Assembly: GCF_032773895.1 (NCBI RefSeq) | Contig: NZ_CP120416.1 | Coordinates: 3,563,001 to 3,627,000 of the forward strand | Source of the DNA: Teredinibacter sp. KSP-S5-2 | GTDB lineage: Bacteria > Pseudomonadota > Gammaproteobacteria > Pseudomonadales > Cellvibrionaceae | DNA length: 64,000 bases | Reading direction: 5' to 3' | Shown: positions 1 to 8,849 of the stretch, piece after piece | Layout: each line of letters opens with the position of its first letter | Numbering within the stretch: the first letter of the stretch is position 1 | The notes under the pieces: generated by a model | Seen by the model: only the letters and a program-made list of their open reading frames with translations | Told to the model about the DNA's origin: nothing | Databases searched by the model: none | Translations under genes and position numbers: made by a program

Positions 1-2424
1 TTTTGGTCTCATAGTTATGTCAACACCTATTCAGGATCGATCTACAACATATTTGACGGTGACGGACAAGAGGGCGAATACCGACACTTTCTAGTAGAAG
101 ATTTCATCGGTGACCATACGCCTTATGTAGATATCAAAGCCTATCATCAAGGCTCGATTCAGAACATGTATGATTTTATAGCTGAAGAACTCATCTATAC
201 TCCCCGAGTTAGAGACAAGTACACATTAGTTGCCCCTCACCTTGCATTAGCGAGTTACCTTCGAGAAGGTTTACCCTTAATCATTGCCGCAGTAAAAACG
301 TTCCGGTCACAGAACCAAGCAGCGCTTGGCGATTTAGTCCAAAGTGTTCACGACGAACGAGAAGAACTTCACAACGCGGAAAAGGATATTGTAAGAGAAA
401 GCTGTCAAGCAGAAACAATCAGCGTAAACAAAGAGGAAGTAGAAAAGCTAGACCAGCAGATAATTAATATCACACACGAAATTGATCAAGCATCAACAAG
501 AGTTGACAACGGCCTGAATGCCACAAACTCATCTTTAGACGCCTATGCGATAAAATACGAAAATATGGGATTTGAAGTAGCCAAATCCAGTTTAGACAAG
601 TTGCATTCGCTAGAAAATCAAATGCTTTCAACAAAACAAAGCATTGACAATAAATTTTTTGATATCGAAAGAGAACTTAGAAAGAAAATCAGATGCCCTG
701 AGGATATCTTTGGTAACGAAGATCCAGGATGTAAAAGAGCCAACAGGTTGATTGACTCGCTTGTTAGCAGTTTAAGAAATGAAGTATCCAGTTTAGAACG
801 GGATTTACTAAATATAAAACAAAACATAGATTCTGAGTTACTTAAACTAAAACAAAGCTTAATACAAGCCGCAACTGAAGTTCACAGAATTGCGGGGGCA
901 TTCCAAATTGACGTAACCATAAGTTTTAACCAAATGCTTGTATCTGGACATAGCATCGTCGCCAGAGCCAAAGCTAATCAAAATATCTCTAGAGATCTAA
1001 TCATTGATTTTATGAATGAGATAGACAAAATCAATGCAAACAGGTGCAAAAATATAGACGAAATTATGCAAACTGGGAATGTGGGAGCGGTAGAGAGCGG
1101 CCCCTATGTCGTCGCGTTCCTATACGCCTATTTCACAGAAGACTGGGACGGGTTTGCTGCCGAATGGATATATGATGCTGTATTAGATTGGCAGCGAGGA
1201 GTAAATCAAGCTATACCAGCGTATGTAGAAACGCAAAGAAAAATCGTAGACGCACTTTTGGAAGGAGGAAAGGTTAAAGATGCGACAGATATATTGGAAG
1301 AATGGCTAATATGTGAAGGCGTTAAAATGGCCGGGGTTACCCCATTCACATCCGAACTATTGTGTGCAGGAAAAATCAATATCGACAATATTCAAAAAGG
1401 GATTCATAAATGGACTGAAGAAATCGATCAATTTGCTACGGAATTTTCAACGTCAATAGGCATTCCAGAGGACATGGTTATAACCAAAACCAAAATCGAT
1501 ACTGTAATGAAGGACGCGGCGAAAGATTTCGCAATACAGCAACTCAAAGAGATCGAAGAGTTTAAAGTTTTAGTCTCTCTCTATGATGGCACCATTGACA
1601 TGGACGATCAATTTTCTACGACCCTGCAACAAAATAATTATTTAACTTTTAATCAAATTACTGATCCGTTTTCCAATCGAATGATTCAGGAGATGCATGT
1701 TCAAAATGGCTATTTTGATAAAAATAAATTCGCCCCTGCATATAACGCTATAGTTCTAGCTAAACTATCTCTTTTAGATGCTAGTGAATTAAACCGTCTT
1801 GTCTCAATAGCCGGTGGACATTCTGGCAAATACGGCTCGACCCTATTTGATGATTCTGCATACAAAGCTTATTTGCAAAGCCCCGTAAATCAGATCCATA
1901 AAGATGAAAAGAATCTCGATAAACTCCTTCAGTTTATTGCTGATGCATATGAAATATATGATGAAGATTCATGGGTTAGCGATGGACTAAATTTCATCTC
2001 TGAATATTACGATCCTGCAGCATACAATGATAACGAGAGAATCGCAGATCCTTTTAATATTCTCTTCGGCAGTGTAAGAACGTTAGATGGCGATCACCAA
2101 TGGTTGGAGGAACCACCACGTCATATTAGAAAGGATGGAAAAGACCCGATGCATCTGGGCAATCTGAGTTACTCGCCCAGACTTGAACAAGGAAAAGGGT
2201 TCCGCTTGTATCAAGATGACCTAGCCAGAAAGAATGTATTTAACAGAATATTTATTGGTCCGAATGTTGCCGCGATTCAAGTTCCTTATCGCTATGGATT
2301 GAAACCAGTAATCCCCAGTAGTTATCCATACCGCCCTTGTGAAAGCAATCCATTTCCAGATGGAGAACAAGATCAATCGTGCATAGTTTCCTGGCTTATC
2401 CCTGTATTGAGTATTTTGCACTAA
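1..2424 (+). CDS. Large coiled-coil protein, 5' truncated by the window edge
   Basis: Frame 1 is open from the first base, with no stop before the ATG at 166, so the true start lies upstream of the window and at least 807 codons are present. I do not recognise the family. The first ~100 visible residues are rich in aromatic and acidic residues and include the stretch GDGQEGEYRHF. A long helical, probably coiled-coil region follows (about residues 155-300 of the visible part), with heptad-like Leu/Ile spacing and many Glu, Lys and Gln. The rest is a mixed globular region with several Cys residues (RCPEDIFG, NRCKN, ICEG, LLCAG) and a short hydrophobic C-terminus. No catalytic motif or obvious membrane anchor was seen. 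A hairpin follows the stop. The product could be a secreted or surface protein, but its signal peptide, if any, is outside the window. Confidence 0.7.
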   Translation, partial: FWSHSYVNTYSGSIYNIFDGDGQEGEYRHFLVEDFIGDHTPYVDIKAYHQGSIQNMYDFIAEELIYTPRVRDKYTLVAPHLALASYLREGLPLIIAAVKTFRSQNQAALGDLVQSVHDEREELHNAEKDIVRESCQAETISVNKEEVEKLDQQIINITHEIDQASTRVDNGLNATNSSLDAYAIKYENMGFEVAKSSLDKLHSLENQMLSTKQSIDNKFFDIERELRKKIRCPEDIFGNEDPGCKRANRLIDSLVSSLRNEVSSLERDLLNIKQNIDSELLKLKQSLIQAATEVHRIAGAFQIDVTISFNQMLVSGHSIVARAKANQNISRDLIIDFMNEIDKINANRCKNIDEIMQTGNVGAVESGPYVVAFLYAYFTEDWDGFAAEWIYDAVLDWQRGVNQAIPAYVETQRKIVDALLEGGKVKDATDILEEWLICEGVKMAGVTPFTSELLCAGKINIDNIQKGIHKWTEEIDQFATEFSTSIGIPEDMVITKTKIDTVMKDAAKDFAIQQLKEIEEFKVLVSLYDGTIDMDDQFSTTLQQNNYLTFNQITDPFSNRMIQEMHVQNGYFDKNKFAPAYNAIVLAKLSLLDASELNRLVSIAGGHSGKYGSTLFDDSAYKAYLQSPVNQIHKDEKNLDKLLQFIADAYEIYDEDSWVSDGLNFISEYYDPAAYNDNERIADPFNILFGSVRTLDGDHQWLEEPPRHIRKDGKDPMHLGNLSYSPRLEQGKGFRLYQDDLARKNVFNRIFIGPNVAAIQVPYRYGLKPVIPSSYPYRPCESNPFPDGEQDQSCIVSWLIPVLSILH

Positions 2425-2442
2425 TGTAGCTAGCTTCATATA

Positions 2443-2490
2443 CCCGGTTCAACTTCACTAGACCAGAAATCTAGAAGAATACGAACCGGG
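2443..2490 (+). terminator. Possible terminator hairpin
   Basis: CCCGGTTC at 2443-2450 pairs with GAACCGGG at 2483-2490, with an inner CTAGA/TCTAG pairing in the loop. It lies 19 bases after the stop of the coiled-coil gene. The following CTCTTTCCTC is only weakly T-rich, so termination is inferred. Confidence 0.4.
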
Positions 2491-2563
2491 CTCTTTCCTC
2501 AAAAATAAGTCATAGTTTTTTTGAATAAACACTAGAAACAAACCTGTTTGGCTGCACTGTTTG

Positions 2564-3211
2564 TCAATATTGCCTTATGGTTTCATAAATACTGCTCAGT
2601 TCGGCTTTTCTTACGCGTTTGTGGCCGACCCATACAACCGGATAACCATAAACGCCTAAGGTGTCGATAATCTGTTGTTTATCGCCACGTTTTTCAACGT
2701 CAATCTCCAGAAAATCGACATTGTCTTCATTCATTTCATTTCGTAGTTTACGGCAGTAAGGGCACCAATCCGCACCGTACATAACAATGCGTGGCGTACC
2801 ATCATCATAAAAATGTTTGGCAAAATAGTTTTTTTCTGTGGAGGTTAAATAAGCATCACCAAAATTTTTACCCAGCATCGCGGCGATTTGCCATTTTTCA
2901 TAGCCGATAACGGTGTCTTCCCCCGAGGCGAAAAAAGGGAAATTGCCTCGCCCGAGTTTCCGCCACAATTTCACATTTTTATCGTCCAGGTTATTCGGGT
3001 TGATTCGCAGCTCCTCAAAAGGAACCTGACGACTACGCAGTTCAGATACACCTTTCTCGCAGTAGCCATTGCAATCGTCAATAGTAAAAATTAATACTGT
3101 TGGGTTCCCGGCCTCGTCATAAGCACCGGCACCGGGTAGCCCCGGTAGTTTTCCTGTATACCAATACCATCCAGCGGCAATAAGTAGGACACATATTATT
3201 AGGTTTTTCAT
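2564..3211 (-). CDS. Membrane-anchored tandem thioredoxin/glutaredoxin-fold protein
   Basis: A 215-residue protein with an N-terminal hydrophobic segment (about residues 3-15) that should act as a signal anchor. Two thioredoxin-like halves follow. The first (about 35-105) begins with a beta strand and carries CNGYC, a CxxxC arrangement rather than the usual CxxC. The second (about 140-215) carries WCPYC, the standard glutaredoxin redox site, and GYPVVWVG, which fits the cis-proline loop. The protein probably performs thiol-disulfide exchange at the periplasmic face; the substrate is unknown. The ATG at 3211 has a weak AGG about 9 bases upstream. It could be an electron donor to an envelope peroxidase or a repair enzyme, but nothing nearby confirms this. 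Confidence 0.75.
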   Translation of the reverse strand: MKNLIICVLLIAAGWYWYTGKLPGLPGAGAYDEAGNPTVLIFTIDDCNGYCEKGVSELRSRQVPFEELRINPNNLDDKNVKLWRKLGRGNFPFFASGEDTVIGYEKWQIAAMLGKNFGDAYLTSTEKNYFAKHFYDDGTPRIVMYGADWCPYCRKLRNEMNEDNVDFLEIDVEKRGDKQQIIDTLGVYGYPVVWVGHKRVRKAELSSIYETIRQY

Positions 3212-3287
3212 ATGCTATGCCTGAATATCTGTTCTTATTTTTTACTGGAACTGTATCAGAAAATTTTTGCCGACATACCCCTGCTGA

Positions 3288-3836
3288 TCAAAAAACAATC
3301 CGATACATTACATCTGTGCGCAATATGTATTTTTCTCCCTGTTCAATCGGGGCTCCCTGATGCATTAACGGATGAGGGAAAACCAATGCAGCGCCAGTTT
3401 TCGGGGAAACCTGATAATGCCGAAATTCAGTTTTTCCGCCAACATAGTCGTCGTTTAAATACACCATAAATGTGATTTTGCTTTCTTCACGGAAGTTCCT
3501 TTGGTAAGAACCATCCCGGTGCCATTTAAAGTATTGGCCTGGTTGATAACGATAAAACCGGAAACGCTCATTAAGTCCATGCACTTTCCACCCATTAAAA
3601 CCTTTTGGCACGTAGGGTTTTATTTTACCGAATAGCCTTTCAGCTAAATCAACATCATCAAAAAAGACTCTGTCGTTATTTCGAATATCTTTGAATATTT
3701 CCTGACCGTAACCAGTGTTAATCGCCGCTTCTTCGTAGCCCATTTCTTCGCCACGAAGAATTAGTGCGTGACATTCTTGTGCAGATAAAAAATCCGGAAT
3801 GAGTTTTGTTCCATCAGGGTATTGGATTACGTCCAT
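3288..3836 (-). CDS. 2OG-Fe(II) oxygenase (prolyl-4-hydroxylase-like)
   Basis: A 182-residue protein with the non-haem iron facial triad of the 2-oxoglutarate dioxygenase superfamily: HxD in KWHRDGSY (about residue 110) and the distal His in PLMHQG (about 158), followed by an Arg in ILRTD that should bind the 2-oxoglutarate carboxylate. Length and order match the P4Hc-type cytoplasmic enzymes of bacteria. It should couple oxidative decarboxylation of 2-oxoglutarate to hydroxylation of a peptide or small molecule; the substrate cannot be predicted. AGGAG lies about 9 bases before the ATG at 3836. The gene sits in the same direction as its neighbours but with gaps of about 80 bases, so co-transcription is uncertain. 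Confidence 0.85.
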   Translation of the reverse strand: MDVIQYPDGTKLIPDFLSAQECHALILRGEEMGYEEAAINTGYGQEIFKDIRNNDRVFFDDVDLAERLFGKIKPYVPKGFNGWKVHGLNERFRFYRYQPGQYFKWHRDGSYQRNFREESKITFMVYLNDDYVGGKTEFRHYQVSPKTGAALVFPHPLMHQGAPIEQGEKYILRTDVMYRIVF

Positions 3837-3919
3837 TTATTACTTCTCCTATTCAGTGAATTCCGTTTTACGGATGTTAGTACTCACCCAAGCAATGCCC
3901 GAGTGAGATTGATTTGCGA

Positions 3920-4369
3920 CTATTGAATCGCAATATATATCTCGATTTCTGAATCGCTTTTATAGTATTCAAAGTCGGTAGTGTATGTTCGCGTATGAAC
4001 ACAATGCTCTGAAGAAAAATAATGCCATATTTCGCCCCACAGACTGATGACCGCCTCCGGCATTTCGCCTTTACCTTTGAATAATAAATATTTTCCTGTT
4101 TCGACTTTTATTTCTACCAGTTCGGCAGATTCATAATTTGGCAATCCATTTGTGCAGGCGATAATGTCGTATTCACCATTCATATCAGATTGATAATTGG
4201 TATAAACACCATAAATATTCGCACCATCTTCCAGCTTCGGCCCTAAATCCTGATAAAAAAGTGCCCATAGGTCACCAATTTTAGCCGTTGTGGCGTCCAT
4301 CTCCTTGCTATTTTGTGTTCTCGCTTTTAACCCTTTTAACGTAAAAGATTCCAGATGTTTTATTTCCAT
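3920..4369 (-). CDS. GyrI-like / AraC effector-binding domain protein
   Basis: A 149-residue stand-alone effector-binding domain of the GyrI-like (SOUL/bacterial transcription activator effector-binding) type. Typical features are the N-terminal strand with a G-x-K-A-R pattern, a central YGVYTNYQ strand, the ELVEIKVETGKY segment and a C-terminal TDFEYY strand before the last beta strand. No DNA-binding domain is attached. I chose the ATG at 4369 because GGAG precedes it by about 5 bases; an in-frame ATG at 4387 has no such site. Such proteins bind amphipathic small molecules or act as inhibitors; the specific ligand is unknown. Confidence 0.75.
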   Translation of the reverse strand: MEIKHLESFTLKGLKARTQNSKEMDATTAKIGDLWALFYQDLGPKLEDGANIYGVYTNYQSDMNGEYDIIACTNGLPNYESAELVEIKVETGKYLLFKGKGEMPEAVISLWGEIWHYFSSEHCVHTRTYTTDFEYYKSDSEIEIYIAIQ

Positions 4370-4574
4370 GTGTTCTCCGTCAAGCATGACTGAATATATG
4401 CATATTGTATGACACGATAGTGTATTTCTTGTAATTAGATATTATCGCGATGAAATAACAAAGTTATGTTGACAGAAAGAAAGCATCCAAGTCGACCATT
4501 TATATCGAACAGAATTAGTCGTGATTAACTATCAGTTAGAACCGGTAAACCTTTCCCCTTGTAGACACGAGGAG

Positions 4575-4676
4575 GTAAATCAGATTCTATGCGCGCGACC
4601 GTCGACAGCATGGAGGCTGTCGACGAGCCTCCGTGGATGGATTTACGGCATGTCGAGCGCGTAGTGTTTGATTTAC
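4575..4676. repeat. Nested palindromic intergenic element
   Basis: The outer arms GTAAATCA (4575-4582) and TGATTTAC (4669-4676) pair, and GCGC/CGAC blocks just inside them pair imperfectly (4591-4599 with 4652-4661). Inside are two mutually exclusive hairpins: GTCGACAG/CTGTCGAC (4601-4608 with 4617-4624) and GGAGGCT/AGCCTCC (4612-4618 with 4626-4632). This organisation resembles a REP/MITE-type intergenic repeat, but only one copy was seen in this window. The flanks 4370-4574 and 4677-4754 show no gene. Confidence 0.6.
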
Positions 4677-4754
4677 TGATAACAACATATAGGTTGCTTG
4701 ACCCCTCTTTAAATATCTAATTCGGAAAGATAGGGTTTAGCAGACTCAAGAGAG

Positions 4755-4789
4755 AAATAAAAACCCCATTGATTTTCACCAACGGGGTT
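4755..4789 (-). terminator. Rho-independent terminator of the S8 protease gene
   Basis: On the minus strand AACCCCGTTGG pairs with TCAATGGGGTT (plus positions 4762-4789), followed by TTTTATTT. It lies 33 bases after the protease stop codon. Confidence 0.85.
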
Positions 4790-4821
4790 CAAAGAAGGAA
4801 AGACTTAAGGAATTAAAAAGA

Positions 4822-7701
4822 TTAACAACCTCCCAGAGGTTTCCAAACAGCCCACTCACTGGAGTTGGACTCAGGGTTGGCACCTTGCGTCCACCAACGT
4901 GCTTCGTATTTATTATTGTTGTACTGCACTTGATCACCGCCAACGTAGGTTGCGCCGGTATCCCATACAGGAATGCCATTACACGCCGCACCACCCGATG
5001 AACTACTGCTCGAGGAAGAGCTGGAGCTACTGGATGACGAACTGGACGAAGACGAACTACTGCTGCTTGAACTGGAACTACTGGAAGAACTGCTCGACGA
5101 TGAACTGGAAGAAGAACTGCTGCTGGAACTGGATGACGATGAGCTGCTTGACGACCCGCCACACTGGCCAGCGCTGTCCCAGGCAGATGTCCAATACAAA
5201 CCTTTACCGGGTTCATAAGCCCAGGCTGCCGCAGACGAACACCATCCCGCTACTTTACAGTTGAACTCTTGCCCAAGGTTTTGCACTTTTGCACCCTGGC
5301 TATAACTGGTACCCGCCACATACTGCGGTGAAGTACACACATTGCCACCGGATGAGCTGCTGGAGCTGGATGAAGAGGACGAGCTGCTCGAACTACTGGA
5401 TGACGACGAGCTACTTGAGCTGCTGCTTGAACTGGACGAAGAAGAGCTGCTCGACGATGAACTGGAAGACGACGAGGAGCTACTGCTGCTTGAGCTTGAG
5501 CTGGAGCTTGAAGAGGTAGACGAACCACCGGCACTGCCCGCACTCACGACGAGCGCATAGTCGGCATCCAATTCTGCGGTTTCCAAATGGGAGTCCTGCA
5601 CAATTTCATCGCCACGCACTTCCAATGTCCACACACCGGCTTGTGGGTTTTGTACAAACACATTTTCCACTGTGTCGACAATGTTGGGGCTACCACCGGG
5701 CACCGACCACATATTTTCTTTTAAGCCATTATTCCCCCAGTAAACCGTGCCGTTGGGACTGGTGACTTTAAGGGTAAGGTCGTTAATGCGGTGTTGCGCC
5801 GAACTGGGTAAGCCCGCTGGGTCGGTATACACTAAAGTGGCTTTAATTGGCGAAGTACCGGAGCTTTGCAAAGTATAGCGATGCACTTGCAGCGGTTTCA
5901 GAATTTCTGTTTCGTTCACCAGAATCGGTAATGACCAGCTATTCTTTTTCGCTTCTTCGTACAAGCTTTTCACATCCACCATACCCCAACCCTGATGGCT
6001 GCGACGCAGGTCGGCATCCAAACCACTGAAGTCATATTGGTTGGCTGTATTAATCATTAGCGCTTTAACCGTCGCCATTTTAGGGCGGCTATCAAACACA
6101 TCACGGCCTTTACCGGGGCCGCCATCAAATACACCATCGGCCCACATTTGGAAAACCAACCCGGCATGGCCAGCAGTTAACGGTGTTGCACCACTGGTGC
6201 CACCAAAACTATTGTATTTATCTGGGCCGGAATTATGGGGTGCATTAATTTCATCGAAGAAGTGGAGCAGATCCGGCTTGATACGACCGTCTGCCGCAAA
6301 ACGACCGCTCGGATATATATTACCGTCGGCCCATTTATCATCTGCACGGGTTAAGGTATTAAAGTGATGCACGCCACCTACGGAAATAATATTTTTGGCA
6401 AAGGCTAAACGTTCCATTTTTCCTTCCGGGCCAAAATTACCGTGGTTACCTGCCGCATTTAAAATTAATAATCCGGTTTCAAATGCAATGTTATCCAATT
6501 CTGCGGCATAACTATCGTAGTCCGCGGTATCGATAACGCCTTTACCCCAGCTATTGGATTGAAATACACCTCGATAGCCTTTTTGTGGGTCAACCAAATC
6601 TTTGGCGAGGCTCATACGATCGGCCACTTCCAAACTGCGATAGGAAGCGAAAATACCCTGGCCTTCGGAAAGCGGTGAACGTGCTTTCGGGTCGCCAGTG
6701 CCATCACCAAAAACAATGCCGTAGGTTCCGGTACCGTGTCGTTCCGGGCTGGCGGAACCATACACACCTTGGTACAACGGCGGACGTTTTTGAAAATCGC
6801 CATGGGCGGTATAGATTCCGTCATCCATTACCTGACCACGAACACCCTGGCCATAGTAATTGGCTACCTGTTGTAAATGCGCCGAGCCGCTGCTTTGCTC
6901 TGCAATATCATCGTAGGTTTGTGAATCGGTCCAGGAGTCAATAAAAGACACTTCATTTTGTTGCGCCAATTGCGTTAATTGCTCTGGTGTTAATGACACT
7001 TCCAAGCGCGTGCTTTCACCAAGGTAATTAATTTCCACACCCCAGTCTTTTAATTTTTCAGCAAGGGTATGTTGCATGCCGGGCTGGAAGACCAACACGG
7101 AATATTTTTCTGTATTGGCTGACCGGGATTCAGTTTGTGCAACCACAGAGTCCGCCATTTTATACAGCGGTTGGTACACCCCTACCCAACGCACATAGTG
7201 TTGTTTTTCGATGGTGTTTTTTTCTTGCTCGGACATGCGCACAATCAGCGCGTGGTCTGCAAGGTGGCCAACAATCTCGCCCCCGGCATCACGAATTGCT
7301 TGTTGGTATTCAGCAAAGGCTTGGGTATGCAATTGCACAATATGCAAATTGTCCTGGCTATCTGCTTTAAGTAAATGACTGTACCGGCTCTCGCTGCGGC
7401 TCAGGTTTTCCTCTAAAGGATCAAAGCGTTGCTGGCGCAATTTAATTTCGTGGCGTTGCGGTAAAGCGCGGGAAAATTCTTCTTCACCAAAACGAATTTG
7501 ATAGGTTGATTGGCCGATTAAACGAATTTCACTTGTGGCCGCCGGGGTGGCTTCAGTCAATGCACGCGCTGTTAACTCAGCGTTACGCAGTACCTGTACC
7601 TCATCACTGGAATATGCTGTGTTTGCCTGCCATGTTACCGCCGCAATGGCTGCGGCCAAGCCAAACCGTTTCAGGGTTTGTAATGGAGTTGAGCTTTTCA
7701 C
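4822..7701 (-). CDS. Exported subtilase (S8, KP-43-like) with poly-Ser linkers and two chitin-binding modules
   Basis: A secreted serine protease of about 959 residues. I place the start at the GTG at 7701, which has GAGGA about 8 bases upstream and gives a clean signal peptide (MKSSTPLQTLKRFG then a hydrophobic stretch); an upstream in-frame ATG at 7743 would add 14 unlikely residues. The pro-region is about 30-275. The S8 catalytic domain holds Asp in VMDDGIYTAHGDF (~293), His in ERHGTGT (~322), the oxyanion Asn in NAAGNHG and Ser in FGGTSGATP (~503). A jelly-roll C-terminal domain follows, as in KP-43-type proteases. Then come a long Ser-only linker, a Cys-rich CBM5/12-like module with W-rich YWTSAWD, a second Ser linker and a second small module (WDTGATYVGGDQV...WKPLGGC). 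Poly-Ser linkers of this kind are known from Cellvibrionaceae polysaccharidases. The protein probably degrades protein embedded in chitin or other polymer. Confidence 0.9.
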   Translation of the reverse strand: MKSSTPLQTLKRFGLAAAIAAVTWQANTAYSSDEVQVLRNAELTARALTEATPAATSEIRLIGQSTYQIRFGEEEFSRALPQRHEIKLRQQRFDPLEENLSRSESRYSHLLKADSQDNLHIVQLHTQAFAEYQQAIRDAGGEIVGHLADHALIVRMSEQEKNTIEKQHYVRWVGVYQPLYKMADSVVAQTESRSANTEKYSVLVFQPGMQHTLAEKLKDWGVEINYLGESTRLEVSLTPEQLTQLAQQNEVSFIDSWTDSQTYDDIAEQSSGSAHLQQVANYYGQGVRGQVMDDGIYTAHGDFQKRPPLYQGVYGSASPERHGTGTYGIVFGDGTGDPKARSPLSEGQGIFASYRSLEVADRMSLAKDLVDPQKGYRGVFQSNSWGKGVIDTADYDSYAAELDNIAFETGLLILNAAGNHGNFGPEGKMERLAFAKNIISVGGVHHFNTLTRADDKWADGNIYPSGRFAADGRIKPDLLHFFDEINAPHNSGPDKYNSFGGTSGATPLTAGHAGLVFQMWADGVFDGGPGKGRDVFDSRPKMATVKALMINTANQYDFSGLDADLRRSHQGWGMVDVKSLYEEAKKNSWSLPILVNETEILKPLQVHRYTLQSSGTSPIKATLVYTDPAGLPSSAQHRINDLTLKVTSPNGTVYWGNNGLKENMWSVPGGSPNIVDTVENVFVQNPQAGVWTLEVRGDEIVQDSHLETAELDADYALVVSAGSAGGSSTSSSSSSSSSSSSSSSSSSSSSSSSSSSSSSSSSSSSSSSSSSSSSSSSSSSSSSSGGNVCTSPQYVAGTSYSQGAKVQNLGQEFNCKVAGWCSSAAAWAYEPGKGLYWTSAWDSAGQCGGSSSSSSSSSSSSSSSSSSSSSSSSSSSSSSSSSSSSSSSSSSSSSSSSSSSSSGGAACNGIPVWDTGATYVGGDQVQYNNNKYEARWWTQGANPESNSSEWAVWKPLGGC

Positions 7702-7915
7702 GTTGAAGATCCTCGTTATTGTTAGATAGCACTCCAGCGACACACCTCCACGCCGGGCTATTCCTAAGGACGAAGACCCTCAACAAAACCTCAATACTTT
7801 TTTTAATGCGAACAACAATAGACGCTTTACGCAGAGAAGAACCACATTTGATGCCGGAAAAATACCAGCATCATACGAATGGAAGTATTCCTCCCTCATA
7901 CCAGCGTAAGGTTCA

Positions 7916-8746
7916 TTATTTTTCTTCCACCAGGCATTGGTAACGCCAGCGACTTTTACCGTCAACAGCAAGCTGAGCCGACAGGTTTTCGATCTGGGCA
8001 GCGAAAGTATCTTTTAGTGTCCAGGGTGGATTCACCGCGATGATACCGGAAGCGGTCATACCCGGTTTTTCATCGTCATCAATGCCCATTTCAAACAAAT
8101 GCACATTACTCAGTTCGGTTTTATTGATGATTTTTTTTTCCATCTGATCAATGGTGCTGCGATCGACAACCGGATACCACAGTAAAAAAACCGTCTGCGG
8201 CATTTTTTTACTGGCTTTATTGATCACATCCAATACTGTTTGATAATCGGTTTTCACTTCGTAGGACGGGTCCATTAATACCAGAGCCCGACGTGATGTC
8301 GTAGGCAATAAACGAATCACGCCCTGAAAACCATCTTGCTGTTCGATAAAAGTACGTTTACGTTTTTGGCAATGTTTTTTCAAATCATCAAAGGTTTGCG
8401 GATGCATTTCAAACAACCAGGAACGATCGTCCCTGCGCAACATTTGATTCACCAACGCTGGCGAGCCAGGATAATTCCAAGCTCCCAGGTCGACCTGTAT
8501 TTGTTGGTAGTAGTTTTTTAAACCAGGAAGCTGTGTCCAATCCAATTTTAAGACGCCCTGTTCCGCCTCGCCGGTTTTACGTGAGAAGTGTGAGTGCAAC
8601 GCATAAAAACCCGCGCCGGCATGGGTATCAATATAGTCGAAAGGTTTTTCTTTTTTCTGCATGTACAGAATGGTTTCAATCAATAACCAGTGTTTTAGTA
8701 CATCACCATGATTGCCTGCGTGGTATTGGTGTTGGTAGCTCAACAT
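7916..8746 (-). CDS. rlmJ: 23S rRNA (adenine(2030)-N6)-methyltransferase
   Basis: A 276-residue protein, close to the 280 residues of E. coli RlmJ (YhiR). The characteristic start YQHQYHAGNHGDVLKH and the D-T-H-A-G-A-G-F segment of the SAM-binding site are present. The catalytic NPPY-type motif appears as DPSYE (about residue 167) where the family usually has DPPYE. The enzyme should methylate A2030 of 23S rRNA, using naked or early-assembly RNA as substrate. It lies downstream of selO in the same direction, but two hairpins separate them, so it probably has its own promoter between 8747 and 8849. The Shine-Dalgarno is weak (GAGT). Confidence 0.93.
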   Translation of the reverse strand: MLSYQHQYHAGNHGDVLKHWLLIETILYMQKKEKPFDYIDTHAGAGFYALHSHFSRKTGEAEQGVLKLDWTQLPGLKNYYQQIQVDLGAWNYPGSPALVNQMLRRDDRSWLFEMHPQTFDDLKKHCQKRKRTFIEQQDGFQGVIRLLPTTSRRALVLMDPSYEVKTDYQTVLDVINKASKKMPQTVFLLWYPVVDRSTIDQMEKKIINKTELSNVHLFEMGIDDDEKPGMTASGIIAVNPPWTLKDTFAAQIENLSAQLAVDGKSRWRYQCLVEEK

Positions 8747-8756
8747 AACTCATTAC

Positions 8757-8788
8757 TCAAAAAACCTGCACGCACGCGCATGCAGGTT
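8757..8788 (-). terminator. Terminator between selO and rlmJ (distal)
   Basis: On the minus strand AACCTGCA pairs with TGCAGGTT (plus 8763-8770 with 8781-8788), followed directly by a run of T (plus A's 8759-8764). It lies just before the rlmJ start and ends the selO transcript. Confidence 0.75.
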
Positions 8789-8790
8789 GT

Positions 8791-8828
8791 TAATAAACCC
8801 CACAATGTAGTTAACGCTTCATTGTGGG
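8791..8828 (-). terminator. Terminator between selO and rlmJ (proximal)
   Basis: CCCACAATG pairs with CATTGTGGG (plus 8798-8806 with 8820-8828) and the minus strand then reads GTTTATT. This second hairpin is 22 bases after the selO stop, so selO has tandem terminators. Confidence 0.65.
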
Positions 8829-8849
8829 AGAAAAAAGATATAGGGTGTA

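Noticed and set aside
4973-5560. Leu/Glu/Asp-rich plus-strand frames opposite the protease serine linkers
   Set aside because: They are antisense shadows of serine codons; no ribosome-binding sites.
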